A stretch of 64,000 nt of DNA from an uncultured Paracoccaceae bacterium (lineage in GTDB: Bacteria > Pseudomonadota > Alphaproteobacteria > Rhodobacterales > Rhodobacteraceae): contig CANLVP010000002.1 of the NCBI GenBank assembly GCA_947494675.1, positions 992,001-1,056,000 on the forward strand, given 5' to 3'. This document shows, one piece after another, positions 1-9,004 of the stretch. Below the pieces are notes generated by a model. The model was not told the origin of the DNA, did no database searches, and saw only the letters and a list, made by a program, of their open reading frames with translations. Numbering within the stretch: position 1 is the stretch's first letter; each line of letters begins with the position of its first letter. Position numbers and translations under genes: made by a program.

Positions 1-922
1 GCCCGCAATCATCCTTTCAGTGATCGTGGCTGGCCTCTTCTCGGTGGTGATCGGCTATATCGCCCTGCGCCGCTCAGGCATCTACTTCTCGATCCTGACA
101 CTGGCCTTCGCACAGATGATGTATTCCATCGCCTACTCTGACCTTGTCGGCAAAATGTTTGGCACCATCGTCACCAATGGCGAAACCGGCCTGCAGGTCT
201 ACAACGACGACCCGCAATTCCTGATGGGCGAAGGCGCACCCACCGTGCCGCACCTCTTTGGCCTGGAAATGAACAGCGCCTTCACATGGAAAGTCGGCGG
301 GTGGGAGTTCATCTTCCAAAACGGCTACTACCTGTCCGCGCTCTTCATGATCCTCGGCTTCTACCTGTCGATCCGCATCTTCCGCTCACCTTTCGGGATG
401 ATGCTGCGCGCGATCAAATCCAACCAAACCCGGATGAGCTATACCGGCCTCGACACCAAACCCTATATGCTGGCGGCCTTCGTGATCTCTGGCATGTATG
501 CAGGTCTTGCTGGCGGGCTGCTGGCCGCGATGGACCCACTAACAGGGGCTGAACGGATGTTCTGGACCGCCTCGGGCGAGATTGTGGTGATGGCGATCCT
601 CGGTGGCGTCGGCACCCTGCTGGGGCCCGTATTCGGCGCCGGTGTGATCAAATACCTCGAAAACATCGTCTCCAAGATCAACAGCGATATCCTGCACAGC
701 TGGTTCGCCTTCATGCCCGAATGGATGGAGAACCTGGTGGTCAACATCCTCTACCCCTTCGTGGGCAAAGGCTGGCACCTGACACTTGGCCTGCTCTTCA
801 TGGCCGTGGTGATCTTCCTGCCTGGTGGCCTGATGCAGCTGGGCGAGAAAATCCTGGCCCTCTTCGGGCGCAAAAAGAAATCCGATGACGCCAAGACCGG
901 CGCCACCGAGCCTGCAGAATAA
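1..922 (+). CDS. Branched-chain amino acid-type ABC transporter permease (LivM family), 5' truncated
   Basis: Inner-membrane permease of a HAAT-family importer. The reading frame is open from base 2, so the gene begins upstream of the window; the GTG at 20 is probably an internal valine. About 306 residues are visible, with several hydrophobic spans. The LivM-type cytoplasmic loop that contacts the ATPase is seen as '[11 protein letters not shown]', followed by '[13 protein letters not shown]', and the protein ends in a charged tail. It is followed 12 bp later by a livG-type ATPase with a good ribosome site (aaggag) and then a livF-type ATPase, the usual permease-ATPase-ATPase order. The binding protein and LivH must lie left of the window. 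The substrate cannot be read from sequence: branched-chain amino acids, urea and short amides all use this architecture. Confidence 0.85.
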   Translation, partial: PAIILSVIVAGLFSVVIGYIALRRSGIYFSILTLAFAQMMYSIAYSDLVGKMFGTIVTNGETGLQVYNDDPQFLMGEGAPTVPHLFGLEMNSAFTWKVGGWEFIFQNGYYLSALFMILGFYLSIRIFRSPFGMMLRAIKSNQTRMSYTGLDTKPYMLAAFVISGMYAGLAGGLLAAMDPLTGAERMFWTASGEIVVMAILGGVGTLLGPVFGAGVIKYLENIVSKINSDILHSWFAFMPEWMENLVVNILYPFVGKGWHLTLGLLFMAVVIFLPGGLMQLGEKILALFGRKKKSDDAKTGATEPAE

Positions 923-934
923 GGAGCGGATCAC

Positions 935-1693
935 ATGGGTATCCTCGAAGTCAAAGGCGTCAACAAACGCTTTGGTGGCCTGCAAGCACTGGGTGACGTG
1001 AACCTCAGCGTGGCCGAAAACACCGTCCACGCGATCATCGGACCAAATGGCGCGGGCAAATCCACCCTGCTGAACGTGCTGGTCGGCAAACTGATCCCTG
1101 ACAGCGGATCGGTCATGTTTGATGGCCAATCCGTGCTGGGCCGCAAACCGCATGAGATCAACCAGATGGGCATCTCCCGCGTGTTCCAAACGCCCGAGAT
1201 CTTTGCCGATCTCTCGGTCTTTGAAAACGTGATGATCCCCTGCTTTGCCAAACGCGATGGTGCCTTTCGGATGCACGCCATCGAAAGCACACACCACGAA
1301 AAGGACATCGCCGAACAGGCCATGGCCATTCTCGAAGACGTCAACATGGCCGACAAACGCGATATGATCGCCTCGTCCATGTCACGCGGCGACAAGCGCC
1401 GGCTAGAGATGGCGATGTGCCTCGTGCAGGACCCGCGCCTGCTACTCTTGGATGAACCTACCGCAGGCATGGCCCGTGCCGATACCGAAAACACGATCCA
1501 ATTGCTCAAGGACATCCGCACCAAGCGCGGCATCACCATGGCCATTATCGAACACGATATGAATGTGGTTTTCAGTCTCGCCGAACGGATCACCGTGCTG
1601 GCCCAAGGCACCCCGCTAGTCGAAGACGTGCCCGAAAAGATCAAAGGCCACCCCAAAGTCCGCGAAGCCTACCTTGGCGAAGCGCAAGTCTAA
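935..1693 (+). CDS. ABC transporter ATP-binding protein, LivG type
   Basis: First of two nucleotide-binding subunits of the HAAT-type importer; it energises uptake from the cytoplasmic side. 252 residues, normal for LivG. Walker A is GPNGAGKST at residues 36-44, Walker B LLLLDEP near 169-175, and the H-loop 'IEHDM' near 208. The signature motif is unusual: 'MSRGDKRRLE' (about 149-158) replaces LSGGQ, as is common in LivG relatives. The insertion 'FAKRDGAFRMH' after the Q-loop region is typical of the LivG branch. The start is supported by aaggagcggatcac upstream, 12 bp after the permease stop. It is co-transcribed with the permease; a 92-bp hairpin-rich spacer separates it from livF. Confidence 0.88.
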   Translation: MGILEVKGVNKRFGGLQALGDVNLSVAENTVHAIIGPNGAGKSTLLNVLVGKLIPDSGSVMFDGQSVLGRKPHEINQMGISRVFQTPEIFADLSVFENVMIPCFAKRDGAFRMHAIESTHHEKDIAEQAMAILEDVNMADKRDMIASSMSRGDKRRLEMAMCLVQDPRLLLLDEPTAGMARADTENTIQLLKDIRTKRGITMAIIEHDMNVVFSLAERITVLAQGTPLVEDVPEKIKGHPKVREAYLGEAQV

Positions 1694-1698
1694 CCGTG

Positions 1699-1769
1699 CA
1701 ATTTATTGCAAATAAATTGGCCCCAAATCCTCGGTGAGGATTTGCCCACAAACTTTTTGAAAAAGTTTG
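1699..1769. repeat. Three tandem 21-nt hairpins on a 25-nt period between livG and livF
   Basis: Three consecutive inverted repeats of exactly 21 nt begin at 1699, 1724 and 1749. Their arms are caatttatt/aataaattg, caaatcctc/gaggatttg and caaactttt/aaaagtttg. Each has at least nine perfect base pairs, a three-base centre, and begins caa and ends ttg. Spacers are four bases (gccc, ccca). The stem sequences differ but are perfectly self-complementary, so structure is kept rather than sequence. They lie inside an apparent operon, 16 bp before the livF start, so an RNA-processing or partial-attenuation role is possible. A fourth hairpin of the same size is at 55194. Confidence 0.85.
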
Positions 1770-1785
1770 GCCCCGGAGAGAAGAA

Positions 1786-2535
1786 ATGAACGCACCTTTT
1801 GACAAACGCGCCAACAACGCCGCCACCCACCCTGCCTTCCTGAGCGTCTGGGAGATTGAGGCTTATTACGGCGAAAGCTACATCGTTCAAAACGTCAGCT
1901 TCAACATCCACGAAGGCGAAATCCTCGCCCTTCTGGGCCGCAACGGTGCAGGCAAAACCTCGACCCTGCGCACGATCGCGCGGCTCGACGATCCAGCGCT
2001 CAAGCACGGTGAGATTTGGCTCGACCACAAGCCCCTGCACGAAATGAAAAGCCATCAGGCCGCCGCTGCAGGCATCGCCCTTGTGCCCGAAGATCGCCGG
2101 ATCATCCCCGGTCTCACGGTCGAGGAGAACCTGCAACTGGCGCAAATCGCCCCGCCCAAGGGCTGGTCGCTCGAGCGGATCTACGAACTTTTCCCGCGTC
2201 TTGGTGAACGCAAGAAACAAGAGGGCGTGACCCTCTCGGGCGGCGAACAGCAAATGCTCGCCATCGCCCGCGCACTGGCCCGTGACATCAAGGTGCTGCT
2301 GCTTGACGAACCCTACGAAGGCCTTGCCCCCGTGATCGTCCAGGAAATCGCCAAGACCCTGAATATCATTCGGGATCAAGGGATTACGACCGTCATCGTG
2401 GAACAAAACGCCGTCGCCGCACTCAAGCTGGCGGACCGCGCAGTGATCCTCGACATCGGCAGCGTGGTCTACGACGGCTCCGCTAAAGAGGTGCTGGAAG
2501 ACGAAGAATTGCGCGCCAAATATCTGGCAATCTAA
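1786..2535 (+). CDS. ABC transporter ATP-binding protein, LivF type
   Basis: Second nucleotide-binding subunit of the importer, pairing with the LivG-type subunit. 249 residues. Walker A GRNGAGKTS at about 51-59, signature LSGGEQQ, Walker B VLLLDEP, H-loop 'IVEQNA' (Gln-Asn form typical of LivF). An N-terminal extension of about 20 residues precedes the ABC core. The start is supported by the purine-rich ggagagaagaa upstream. The gene follows the triple-hairpin spacer, so expression relative to livG may be adjusted there. The next gene is a small hypothetical 109 bp downstream that looks independent. Confidence 0.88.
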   Translation: MNAPFDKRANNAATHPAFLSVWEIEAYYGESYIVQNVSFNIHEGEILALLGRNGAGKTSTLRTIARLDDPALKHGEIWLDHKPLHEMKSHQAAAAGIALVPEDRRIIPGLTVEENLQLAQIAPPKGWSLERIYELFPRLGERKKQEGVTLSGGEQQMLAIARALARDIKVLLLDEPYEGLAPVIVQEIAKTLNIIRDQGITTVIVEQNAVAALKLADRAVILDIGSVVYDGSAKEVLEDEELRAKYLAI

Positions 2536-2644
2536 CGCCGCCGCCGCGTTAACCACAAATTCAGATCGCTGTGCGTTTTTACGTTTTCGTAAGCAACTCA
2601 CGCGATTCTGCGGGCGTCTTGGAAGTCATGAAAGGAAGCCCGCC

Positions 2645-2980
2645 ATGGACAATGTGCCATCTGTCAATGCGCCCAGCCAGCCGATGCCCGCTGCCGCCTT
2701 GCGACCCGATCAATCCCGCGCCGTGGAATCCGGTGGCGTGATCACAACTCGCGTCGATGCCGCGACGCCTACCCCTTCCAGCCTTGCCCAGCAGGGTGCC
2801 GTGACCAAATCACAGCTCTCTGACAGCGATGTTGACCTTGGCCCTGCCGCCACAAACGCCCCCGAGCGGGTCCTTAAACCCTATGGTGTCGCGATGCTGC
2901 CCGACGGTCCCGTCAACACTGCACAGGACGCGCCGCAAGATACCGCAACGTCATCGGTTGAAGCTGAGGAAGAAGCCTGA
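2645..2980 (+). CDS. Hypothetical protein, low complexity, Pro/Ala rich
   Basis: I do not recognise this 111-residue protein. It is rich in Ala, Pro, Thr, Ser and acidic residues and has no membrane segment, signal peptide or cysteine; it is probably largely disordered. The start is supported by aaaggaagcccgcc just upstream. It sits between the importer operon and accB. The codon use resembles its neighbours, which favours a real gene. An uncharacterised Rhodobacteraceae-specific protein is the best guess. Confidence 0.6.
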   Translation: MDNVPSVNAPSQPMPAAALRPDQSRAVESGGVITTRVDAATPTPSSLAQQGAVTKSQLSDSDVDLGPAATNAPERVLKPYGVAMLPDGPVNTAQDAPQDTATSSVEAEEEA

Positions 2981-3081
2981 TCGCGATTTGCGTCTGAGGT
3001 GCCTTTTAACCTTGTTCTGCTTCAATTATAAGCAGGCCCAATGGCTGCGATGACGCAGCAGCAGGGCAATGGGCAAATTAG

Positions 3082-3579
3082 ATGAGCAACAAGAAATCTC
3101 ATGACACCGACGTCAGCTTTATCCAGGCGTTGGCGGAACTTCTGCGACAAAACGATCTGACCGAACTTCAGGTCAAACGCGACTACGGCGAAAATGACAG
3201 TCTGAATGTCCGCGTGAGCCGCAAAATCGCTGCGGCACCGCAGCCGGTGGCCACCGTTGCCGCCGCACCGGCCCCCGCCGCGGCAGCCCCCGCGGCCCCA
3301 GCCGCGCCCGCTCCTGCCAGCGGCGCAGACGACCCCGCATCGCACCCCGGCGCCGTCACATCCCCCATGGTTGGCACGGTCTATATGGCCGCCGAACCTG
3401 GCGCCGATCCTTTCTCGACCGTCGGCAAGACCGTCAAAGAGGGGGAGACATTGCTGATCATCGAAGCAATGAAAACGATGAACCACATCCCCGCCCCCCG
3501 CTCTGGCATGATCAAGCGCATCCTTGTCGAAGACGGCGGGCCAGTTGAATTTGGCGCACCACTGATGATCATCGAATAG
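3082..3579 (+). CDS. accB: Biotin carboxyl carrier protein of acetyl-CoA carboxylase
   Basis: Carries biotin between the carboxylase and carboxyltransferase halves of acetyl-CoA carboxylase, the first step of fatty-acid synthesis. 165 residues: an N-terminal helical part (1-50), an Ala/Pro-rich linker (about 51-90), then the biotinyl domain (about 91-165). The biotin attachment motif EAMKTMN is present, with the modified lysine at about 131, and the 'PMVGTVY' and thumb region '[13 protein letters not shown]' are typical of BCCP. accC follows 11 bp downstream, the standard accBC operon. No strong ribosome site precedes the ATG. Confidence 0.96.
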   Translation: MSNKKSHDTDVSFIQALAELLRQNDLTELQVKRDYGENDSLNVRVSRKIAAAPQPVATVAAAPAPAAAAPAAPAAPAPASGADDPASHPGAVTSPMVGTVYMAAEPGADPFSTVGKTVKEGETLLIIEAMKTMNHIPAPRSGMIKRILVEDGGPVEFGAPLMIIE

Positions 3580-3590
3580 GGGCGCGGCCA

Positions 3591-4934
3591 ATGTTCGACA
3601 AAATTCTGATCGCAAACCGTGGCGAAATCGCCCTCCGTGTTGTGCGCGCCGCCCGCGAAATGGGCATCAAATCCGTGGCCGTGCATTCCACCGCAGACAG
3701 CGACGCGATGCACGTGCGCATGGCGGATGAGGCGATCTGCATCGGCCCTCCCTCCTCCGCGCAAAGCTACCTCAGCTTCCCGGCCATCATCTCGGCCTGC
3801 GAAATCACCGGCGCGCAGGCGATCCACCCCGGCTATGGCTTTCTGTCCGAAAACGCGGCCTTCGTCCAAGTGGTCGAGGATCACAGCCTGACGTTCATCG
3901 GCCCCACCGCCGAACACATCCGCATCATGGGCGACAAGATCACCGCCAAAGACACGATGAAAGCGCTCGGCGTGCCTTGCGTGCCCGGCTCTGACGGCGG
4001 TGTGGCCTCCCTCGCCGACGCCCAGAAAATCGGCGAAGAGATCGGCTACCCCGTCATCATCAAAGCCACCGCAGGTGGCGGCGGACGCGGCATGAAAGTC
4101 GCGCAAACAGCCGCCGACATGGAAAAGGCCTACCTCGGTGCCCGCCAAGAAGGCAAAGCCGCCTTTGGCAACGACGAAGTCTATATCGAAAAATACCTGA
4201 CCACACCGCGCCACATCGAAATTCAGGTCTTTGGCGACGGCAAAGGCAACGCGGTGCACCTTGGCGAACGGGATTGCTCGCTCCAGCGCCGCCACCAGAA
4301 AGTATTTGAAGAGGCCCCCGGCCCCGCCATCACCCCCGAATTGCGCGCCCGCATTGGTAAGGTCTGCGCGGACGCCGTGGCCAAGATCAACTACATCGGC
4401 GCAGGCACCATCGAATTCCTGTTCGAAAACGATGAATTCTACTTCATCGAGATGAACACGCGCCTGCAGGTCGAACACCCGGTCACGGAAAACATCTTCA
4501 ACGTCGATCTGGTGCGCGAACAAATCCGCGTCGCCGCTGGCCTGCCGATGTCCTTTACCCAGGACGACCTGACCATCGACGGCCACAGCATCGAGGTACG
4601 GATCAACGCCGAGCAACTGCCCGACTTCCGCCCCTGCCCGGGCCGGATCACCCAATACCACGCGCCCGGCGGCCTTGGCGTCCGCATGGACAGCGCGCTC
4701 TACGACGGCTACTCCATCCCGCCCTACTACGACAGCCTGATCGGCAAGCTCATCGTCAAGGGCCGCGACCGGCCAGAGGCGCTGGCCCGGCTCGCCCGCG
4801 CCTTGGGTGAGCTGATCGTCGATGGCGTCGACACCACGATCCCGCTCTTCCACGCGCTCTTGCAGGAAGAGGCCGTGCAAACCGGCGACTACAATATCCA
4901 CTGGCTCGAACACTGGCTCGAGCAGAACCTCTAG
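3591..4934 (+). CDS. accC: Acetyl-CoA carboxylase, biotin carboxylase subunit
   Basis: Catalyses ATP-dependent carboxylation of the biotin on AccB. 447 residues, the family's usual length. It begins with the biotin carboxylase N-domain '[14 protein letters not shown]', followed by an ATP-grasp domain with the glycine loop 'GGGGRGMKV', the catalytic region '[18 protein letters not shown]' and '[16 protein letters not shown]', then the C-domain. It is the second gene of accBC; aat starts 2 bp after its stop, so aat is likely co-transcribed. Confidence 0.97.
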   Translation: MFDKILIANRGEIALRVVRAAREMGIKSVAVHSTADSDAMHVRMADEAICIGPPSSAQSYLSFPAIISACEITGAQAIHPGYGFLSENAAFVQVVEDHSLTFIGPTAEHIRIMGDKITAKDTMKALGVPCVPGSDGGVASLADAQKIGEEIGYPVIIKATAGGGGRGMKVAQTAADMEKAYLGARQEGKAAFGNDEVYIEKYLTTPRHIEIQVFGDGKGNAVHLGERDCSLQRRHQKVFEEAPGPAITPELRARIGKVCADAVAKINYIGAGTIEFLFENDEFYFIEMNTRLQVEHPVTENIFNVDLVREQIRVAAGLPMSFTQDDLTIDGHSIEVRINAEQLPDFRPCPGRITQYHAPGGLGVRMDSALYDGYSIPPYYDSLIGKLIVKGRDRPEALARLARALGELIVDGVDTTIPLFHALLQEEAVQTGDYNIHWLEHWLEQNL

Positions 4935-4936
4935 CC

Positions 4937-5551
4937 ATGCGCGATGATCCGCCCCTGTCGCCCGTGCTCTTGCTGCAGGCGTACCGGGTCGGCGTCTTCC
5001 CGATGTCGGAATCCCGCGACGACCCTGACGTGTTCTGGGTCGATCCGCGCCAACGCGGCATCCTGCCCCTGCCCGGCTTTCACATCTCCCGCAGCCTGCG
5101 CCGCGCCCTCAATCGTGGCCACTACAAAGTCACGCTCAACACCGCGTTCGAAGACGTGCTGGAAGGCTGCGCCAACCGTGATGAGACCTGGATCAACGCC
5201 ACGATCTTTGACCTCTACATGGCGCTGCACGACATGGGCCACGCCCACGCAGCAGAGGTCTGGCAAGACGGCAATCTGGTGGGCGGCGTCTACGGCGTGG
5301 CCATCGGCGGCGCGTTTTTCGGCGAAAGCATGTATTCCACAGCCCCCAATGCCTCCAAAGTCGCGCTCGCGACATTGACCACTCACCTTCACGCCCGGGG
5401 CTTCACCCTCTTTGATACGCAGTTCATCACACCACACCTGCGCAGCCTTGGCGGGGTCGAAATCCCGCGCCGCGACTATCATGTGCTCTTGGATATGGCG
5501 CTTGAACTGGATGTCACAATTGGGCCGCGCGGCCCGCTCAAACTGCCCTAG
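4937..5551 (+). CDS. aat: Leucyl/phenylalanyl-tRNA--protein transferase
   Basis: Adds Leu or Phe from aminoacyl-tRNA to N-terminal Arg or Lys of proteins, creating N-degrons for the ClpS-ClpAP pathway. 204 residues, slightly short as usual in alphaproteobacteria. The family motifs 'YRVGVFPM', 'FWVDPRQRGILPL', 'GGVYGVAIGGAFFGESMYS' and 'FDTQFITPHLRSLGG' are all present. It starts 2 bp after accC and its 3' end overlaps the convergent DUF2155 gene by 4 bp. The accBC-aat order is common in this group. Confidence 0.95.
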   Translation: MRDDPPLSPVLLLQAYRVGVFPMSESRDDPDVFWVDPRQRGILPLPGFHISRSLRRALNRGHYKVTLNTAFEDVLEGCANRDETWINATIFDLYMALHDMGHAHAAEVWQDGNLVGGVYGVAIGGAFFGESMYSTAPNASKVALATLTTHLHARGFTLFDTQFITPHLRSLGGVEIPRRDYHVLLDMALELDVTIGPRGPLKLP

Positions 5552-5904
5552 GACGCACAGCGCAGCACCCAGACGTCATAACGCGGGTGGTCCATCGCGT
5601 TCAGCGCAGGCGATGAGGCGATCATCCAGCCATCAAACACCGGCACCGGCTCATCACGGTAGGTCACCGTCAGCGCGGCATAGGCATCCCCTGCCGGGTT
5701 ACGGGCCGGAAAACGGCAATCATTCATGCGGATCTGAAGCAAGCCCACCTGCTGCGGCACACCATTTTGAAGGCTGACGTCCGTGGTCTGCCCGTTCAAC
5801 TTGTCGAGCACACGGATGTCACCACCCCCAGCCGAGGCCGCGTTCTGCGCAGCCACCGGGGCCGCCAAACACACAGCCATCAAACTCGCCCAGACAGCGC
5901 GCAT
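5548..5904 (-). CDS. DUF2155 domain-containing exported protein
   Basis: 118 residues starting at ATG 5904, with a cleavable signal peptide (about residues 1-20, '[20 protein letters not shown]'). The mature part carries the DUF2155 pattern 'VLDKLNGQTTDV...VGLLQIRMNDCR' and the ending 'HPRYDVWVLRC'. Function unknown; a periplasmic location is inferred. A longer open frame upstream overlaps the preceding gene and lacks a signal, so it was rejected. The start overlaps the NDUFA12 stop by one base (TAATG), indicating coupled translation. This pairing next to aat is typical of Rhodobacteraceae. Confidence 0.85.
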   Translation of the reverse strand: MRAVWASLMAVCLAAPVAAQNAASAGGGDIRVLDKLNGQTTDVSLQNGVPQQVGLLQIRMNDCRFPARNPAGDAYAALTVTYRDEPVPVFDGWMIASSPALNAMDHPRYDVWVLRCAS

Positions 5905-6287
5905 TATTCGGGTGTCCACGCCTCGTAGTCCCGGCGCGGCGCAGGTGTCGCCCGCCGGATCGACCCCTCTGGCGCATAGGCCATAGCGGTGCCTGTCAGG
6001 TTCTCTTGATGCGGTTTTTCCCAATCCTTGTGGACCAGCGGCTTTTCGGTGGGCGGCTCATCCCACGTCCGGTGCAGCCAACCATGCCATTCTGGCGCGA
6101 CCTTACTGGCCTCAGCCTCGCCGTTGTAAATCACCCAGCGGCGGCTGTCGTCTGCATTGCGATAAAACACATTGCCCTGATCGTCTTCGCCAACCCGCTC
6201 GCCTTTGCGCCAGGTCCACAGCTGCGTTCCAAGGGTCTGCCCATCCCACCACGTAAAGATGCGCTTGATGCCAGTCAAAAGGCCCAT
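5904..6287 (-). CDS. NADH:ubiquinone oxidoreductase accessory subunit, NDUFA12 family
   Basis: Homolog of the mitochondrial complex I accessory subunit NDUFA12 (B17.2), found in alphaproteobacterial complex I. 127 residues from ATG 6287. Family features visible are '[34 protein letters not shown]', split here as the WWDG, GTxLxT and VGxDxxGNxYY-like stretches, and 'RRWVIYNG...PEWHGWLH'. It lies upstream of and overlaps DUF2155 by one base, so the two are an operon. It is encoded away from the nuo cluster, as usual. Confidence 0.88.
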   Translation of the reverse strand: MGLLTGIKRIFTWWDGQTLGTQLWTWRKGERVGEDDQGNVFYRNADDSRRWVIYNGEAEASKVAPEWHGWLHRTWDEPPTEKPLVHKDWEKPHQENLTGTAMAYAPEGSIRRATPAPRRDYEAWTPE

Positions 6288-6348
6288 TTTGATCACTCCG
6301 GTCGTTACCGCGTTGATGCCTGATGACAGCGCAAAGGTCCAGTGCAAG

Positions 6349-6376
6349 AAAAAGCCCGGCGCGATTTCGCCCGGGC
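6349..6376 (-). terminator. Intrinsic terminator of the VPLPA-CTERM gene at 6403-7065
   Basis: On the minus strand a GC-rich stem (gcccgggcg ... cgccgggc with one bulged base) is followed directly by five T residues. It lies 27 bp after the stop of the minus-strand gene, the expected position. Confidence 0.75.
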
Positions 6377-6402
6377 AAATTCAGCATCAATTTTGCGCGT
6401 GT

Positions 6403-7065
6403 TTAGCGCTTCGACTTGATCCGGCGCATCGCGGCGAAACCCGCCATACCGAACCCAAACAGCAAACCGCTGGCAGGCACGGGTACAGGTGTCGTCTGCG
6501 CGTCGCTATCGTCAAAAGGCTGGGCCCCGGCGTCAAAACCATTGCTCAGCGAGGTTGAGGTCAAAACGCGGACCCAGTCGCCAGTGCCGTTGGTGTTGTT
6601 AAGGTTGACCAACAACCGATTGCCAGCAACCGAAACAGAATCTTTCAGACCGGTCTCAATCCCGTTCAGCGGATCATAGCCGGCACCGCCATAACGGTGG
6701 TTGCCCATGTTCAGCGCATCCGTGCCATAGACTACACCCAGGATGTCGCCGTCGAACTCAAGCCCGGCAAAGGCCGAATTGGCAGCAGTCGTCACGCTGT
6801 TGAGGAACACCATAAAGACGTTGACCTCAGTGCCCTTCAACACGGGATAGCCAACTTCGATGTTGACCACCTGCTTAACGGGCAGCGTGTAGGCTTCTTT
6901 TTCAACGAAATACTGGATCGTGTCGGATTTCAGCGCGTCGTCTGCAGCGTTTGTCACGCCGGTCAGCTCGGTCGCCGTCCCGCTAAAGACTGAAACCGTC
7001 GCAGCGCTTGCCATTTGCCCGGCACATGCCAAGGCGAATGCCGCGATCATTGTTCTTACTTGCAT
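6403..7065 (-). CDS. Secreted protein with VPLPA-CTERM sorting tail
   Basis: 220 residues from ATG 7065, which opens a signal peptide ('MIAAFALACAGQMASA'). The body is Asn/Thr/Gly rich with no enzyme motif. The C-terminus has the tripartite exosortase-type signal: the motif VPVPASGLL, a hydrophobic helix and the basic end RRIKSKR, a variant of the VPLPA-CTERM tail found in Rhodobacterales. The protein is therefore expected to be exported, processed by an exosortase encoded elsewhere, and retained at or released from the envelope. It is monocistronic with its own terminator. Two further proteins with this tail are at 33291 and 38345. Confidence 0.75.
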   Translation of the reverse strand: MQVRTMIAAFALACAGQMASAATVSVFSGTATELTGVTNAADDALKSDTIQYFVEKEAYTLPVKQVVNIEVGYPVLKGTEVNVFMVFLNSVTTAANSAFAGLEFDGDILGVVYGTDALNMGNHRYGGAGYDPLNGIETGLKDSVSVAGNRLLVNLNNTNGTGDWVRVLTSTSLSNGFDAGAQPFDDSDAQTTPVPVPASGLLFGFGMAGFAAMRRIKSKR

Positions 7066-7233
7066 TGTCAATCGTTCCACTCGTCGTCGTCCCCCCTGCC
7101 TTATCGAGGATTTTCTTAAAGATGGCAATTACTTGGTGCGAAATGGGCCGAATTAAAGCCAACTGGTCAGGCAAAAGAAACGATTGCCTCAAATCGGCGG
7201 TCATTGTTGCGATAATTGCTTCAATGTCGGGGT

Positions 7234-7614
7234 TTACGGCAGGCGCGCCGTCACTTCGATCTCAATTTTCATCTCGGCATTCTGCAATTGTGCCGAAATC
7301 ATGGTCGCTGCGGGCTTGGCGGTGGCAAAAGCCTTTGACACGACCGGCCAGCAGTCCGGCCATTCGGCAGGATCCGGCACGATGTAGTTGACCCGCACCA
7401 CGTGATCCAAACCGCTGCCCGCTTCTTCCAAGGCGGCCGAAATTGTCGCCATAGCATTGCGGCACTGGCTCACAATATCGCCGGGCATCAACATTGACTT
7501 GTAGTCGTAACCCGTTGTTCCCGCGACGAAAACCCAGCCATCGGCCACAACCGCACGGCTGTAGCCAATCTGTTCTTCAAACGGGGACCCGGTTGTGATC
7601 CGGCGCACGCTCAT
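7234..7614 (-). CDS. RidA/YjgF/YER057c-family protein
   Basis: 126 residues. RidA-family proteins hydrolyse reactive enamine/imine intermediates such as those from PLP enzymes. The pattern 'FEEQIGYSRAVVADGWVFVAGTTG', 'QCRNAMATISAALEEAG' and 'KAFATAKPAATMISAQL' is typical; the conserved Arg of archetypal RidA (R105 region, 'PARxxVxV') is not present, as the segment reads 'KPAATMISAQL'. It may therefore belong to a non-deaminase subgroup. The start lies 2 bp after the clpX stop, so it is likely transcribed with clpX. Confidence 0.82.
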   Translation of the reverse strand: MSVRRITTGSPFEEQIGYSRAVVADGWVFVAGTTGYDYKSMLMPGDIVSQCRNAMATISAALEEAGSGLDHVVRVNYIVPDPAEWPDCWPVVSKAFATAKPAATMISAQLQNAEMKIEIEVTARLP

Positions 7615-7616
7615 CT

Positions 7617-8879
7617 TTAAGCGCTCGCCGTTTCTTTCTTCTTCTTGTCGCCATGGATCATCAGCGGTGCCGCATCCGAATCGACCGCCTCTTCATTGAC
7701 GACCACCTCGGTCACAGTGTCCTGGCCCGGCAGGTCAAACATCGTATCCAGCAGGATGTCTTCCATGATCGACCGCAGACCACGTGCACCTGTCTTGCGC
7801 TCAATCGCGCGCTTGGCGATGGCTTTCAGCGCATCTTCAGTGAAGGTCAGCTTGGTGTCTTCCAGCTCAAACAGACGCTGGTATTGCTTGACCAGTGCGT
7901 TCTTCGGCGCGGTCAAAATGGTGATCAACGCCTCTTCATCCAGATCGGTCAGCGTCGCGATCACAGGCAAACGGCCGACAAATTCAGGGATCAGCCCGTA
8001 TTTCAGCAGGTCTTCGGGCTCCAGTTCCAGGAACACCTCGCCCACGCCGCGTTCTTCCACGTCCTTGACGTCAGCGCCAAACCCCATGGCAGAGCCCTTG
8101 CCGCGTTGGCTGATGATCTTGTCGAGCCCCGCAAAGGCACCCCCACAGATGAACAGAATGTTCGTGGTGTCCACTTGCAGGAATTCCTGCTGCGGATGCT
8201 TGCGCCCGCCCTGCGGCGGCACCGAGGCAACCGTGCCTTCCATGATCTTCAACAGCGCCTGTTGCACACCCTCGCCCGACACATCGCGCGTGATCGACGG
8301 GTTGTCAGACTTGCGCGTGATCTTATCGACCTCATCGATATAGACGATGCCGCGCTGCGCGCGCTCCACATTGTATTCCGACGCCTGCAACAGTTTCAGG
8401 ATGATGTTCTCCACATCCTCCCCCACATAACCAGCCTCGGTCAGCGTGGTCGCATCAGCCATGGTAAACGGCACATCCAAAATACGCGCCAGCGTCTGCG
8501 CCAACAGCGTCTTACCGCAGCCTGTGGGGCCGATCAGCATGATGTTGGATTTCGCCAATTCGATGTCCGACTTGTCGGCGTGGTTCAGGCGCTTGTAGTG
8601 GTTATGCACCGCAACCGACAGCACGCGCTTGGCGTGCATCTGGCCGATAACGTAGTCATCCAGCACGCCGCAAATCTCGGTCGGCGTTGGCACGCCCTCG
8701 CCCGCTTTTAGGCCCGCTGACTTTGTCTCTTCCCGGATAATGTCCATGCACAGCTCAACGCATTCATCACAGATGAACACCGTTGGTCCCGCAATCAGCT
8801 TACGCACCTCATGCTGGCTTTTGCCGCAAAAGCTGCAGTAAAGCGTGTTTTTGCTGTCGTTCCCGGATGTCGTCGCCAT
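7617..8879 (-). CDS. clpX: ATP-dependent Clp protease ATP-binding subunit ClpX
   Basis: AAA+ unfoldase that recognises tagged substrates and feeds them to ClpP. 420 residues from the second of two adjacent ATGs, chosen because aagga lies seven bases before it. An N-terminal zinc-binding domain (C-x2-C ... C-x2-C, residues about 14-42) precedes the AAA core: Walker A GPTGCGKT, Walker B VYIDEVDK, pore loop near 'GYVGED', the ClpP-binding 'IGF'-type loop region '[10 protein letters not shown]', and sensor 2 'TGARGLRSI'. It lies 125 bp downstream of clpP with a hairpin between. Confidence 0.97.
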   Translation of the reverse strand: MATTSGNDSKNTLYCSFCGKSQHEVRKLIAGPTVFICDECVELCMDIIREETKSAGLKAGEGVPTPTEICGVLDDYVIGQMHAKRVLSVAVHNHYKRLNHADKSDIELAKSNIMLIGPTGCGKTLLAQTLARILDVPFTMADATTLTEAGYVGEDVENIILKLLQASEYNVERAQRGIVYIDEVDKITRKSDNPSITRDVSGEGVQQALLKIMEGTVASVPPQGGRKHPQQEFLQVDTTNILFICGGAFAGLDKIISQRGKGSAMGFGADVKDVEERGVGEVFLELEPEDLLKYGLIPEFVGRLPVIATLTDLDEEALITILTAPKNALVKQYQRLFELEDTKLTFTEDALKAIAKRAIERKTGARGLRSIMEDILLDTMFDLPGQDTVTEVVVNEEAVDSDAAPLMIHGDKKKKETASA

Positions 8880-8925
8880 CATTCGGTCCTTTGGCATGGC
8901 CCTTGAGGGGCCGTAAAAATCATTG

Positions 8926-8959
8926 CGCGCTGGCCTTTGCTCAAGACTAGGCCAGCGCG
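8926..8959 (-). terminator. Hairpin between clpP and clpX
   Basis: Perfect 11-bp inverted repeat (cgcgctggcct / aggccagcgcg) with a 12-nt loop. Read on the minus strand it follows clpP by 45 bp and is trailed by an imperfect T-rich stretch (atgattttta). It may end or attenuate clpP transcription ahead of clpX. Confidence 0.5.
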
Positions 8960-9004
8960 GTCAGGTCCACAACGCCAAAATGGCGAAAATCAGGTCAACG
9001 TGAC

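Noticed and set aside
3381-4913. 510-codon minus-strand frame opposite accB/accC
   Set aside because: accC is unambiguous on the plus strand; the antisense frame has no domain.
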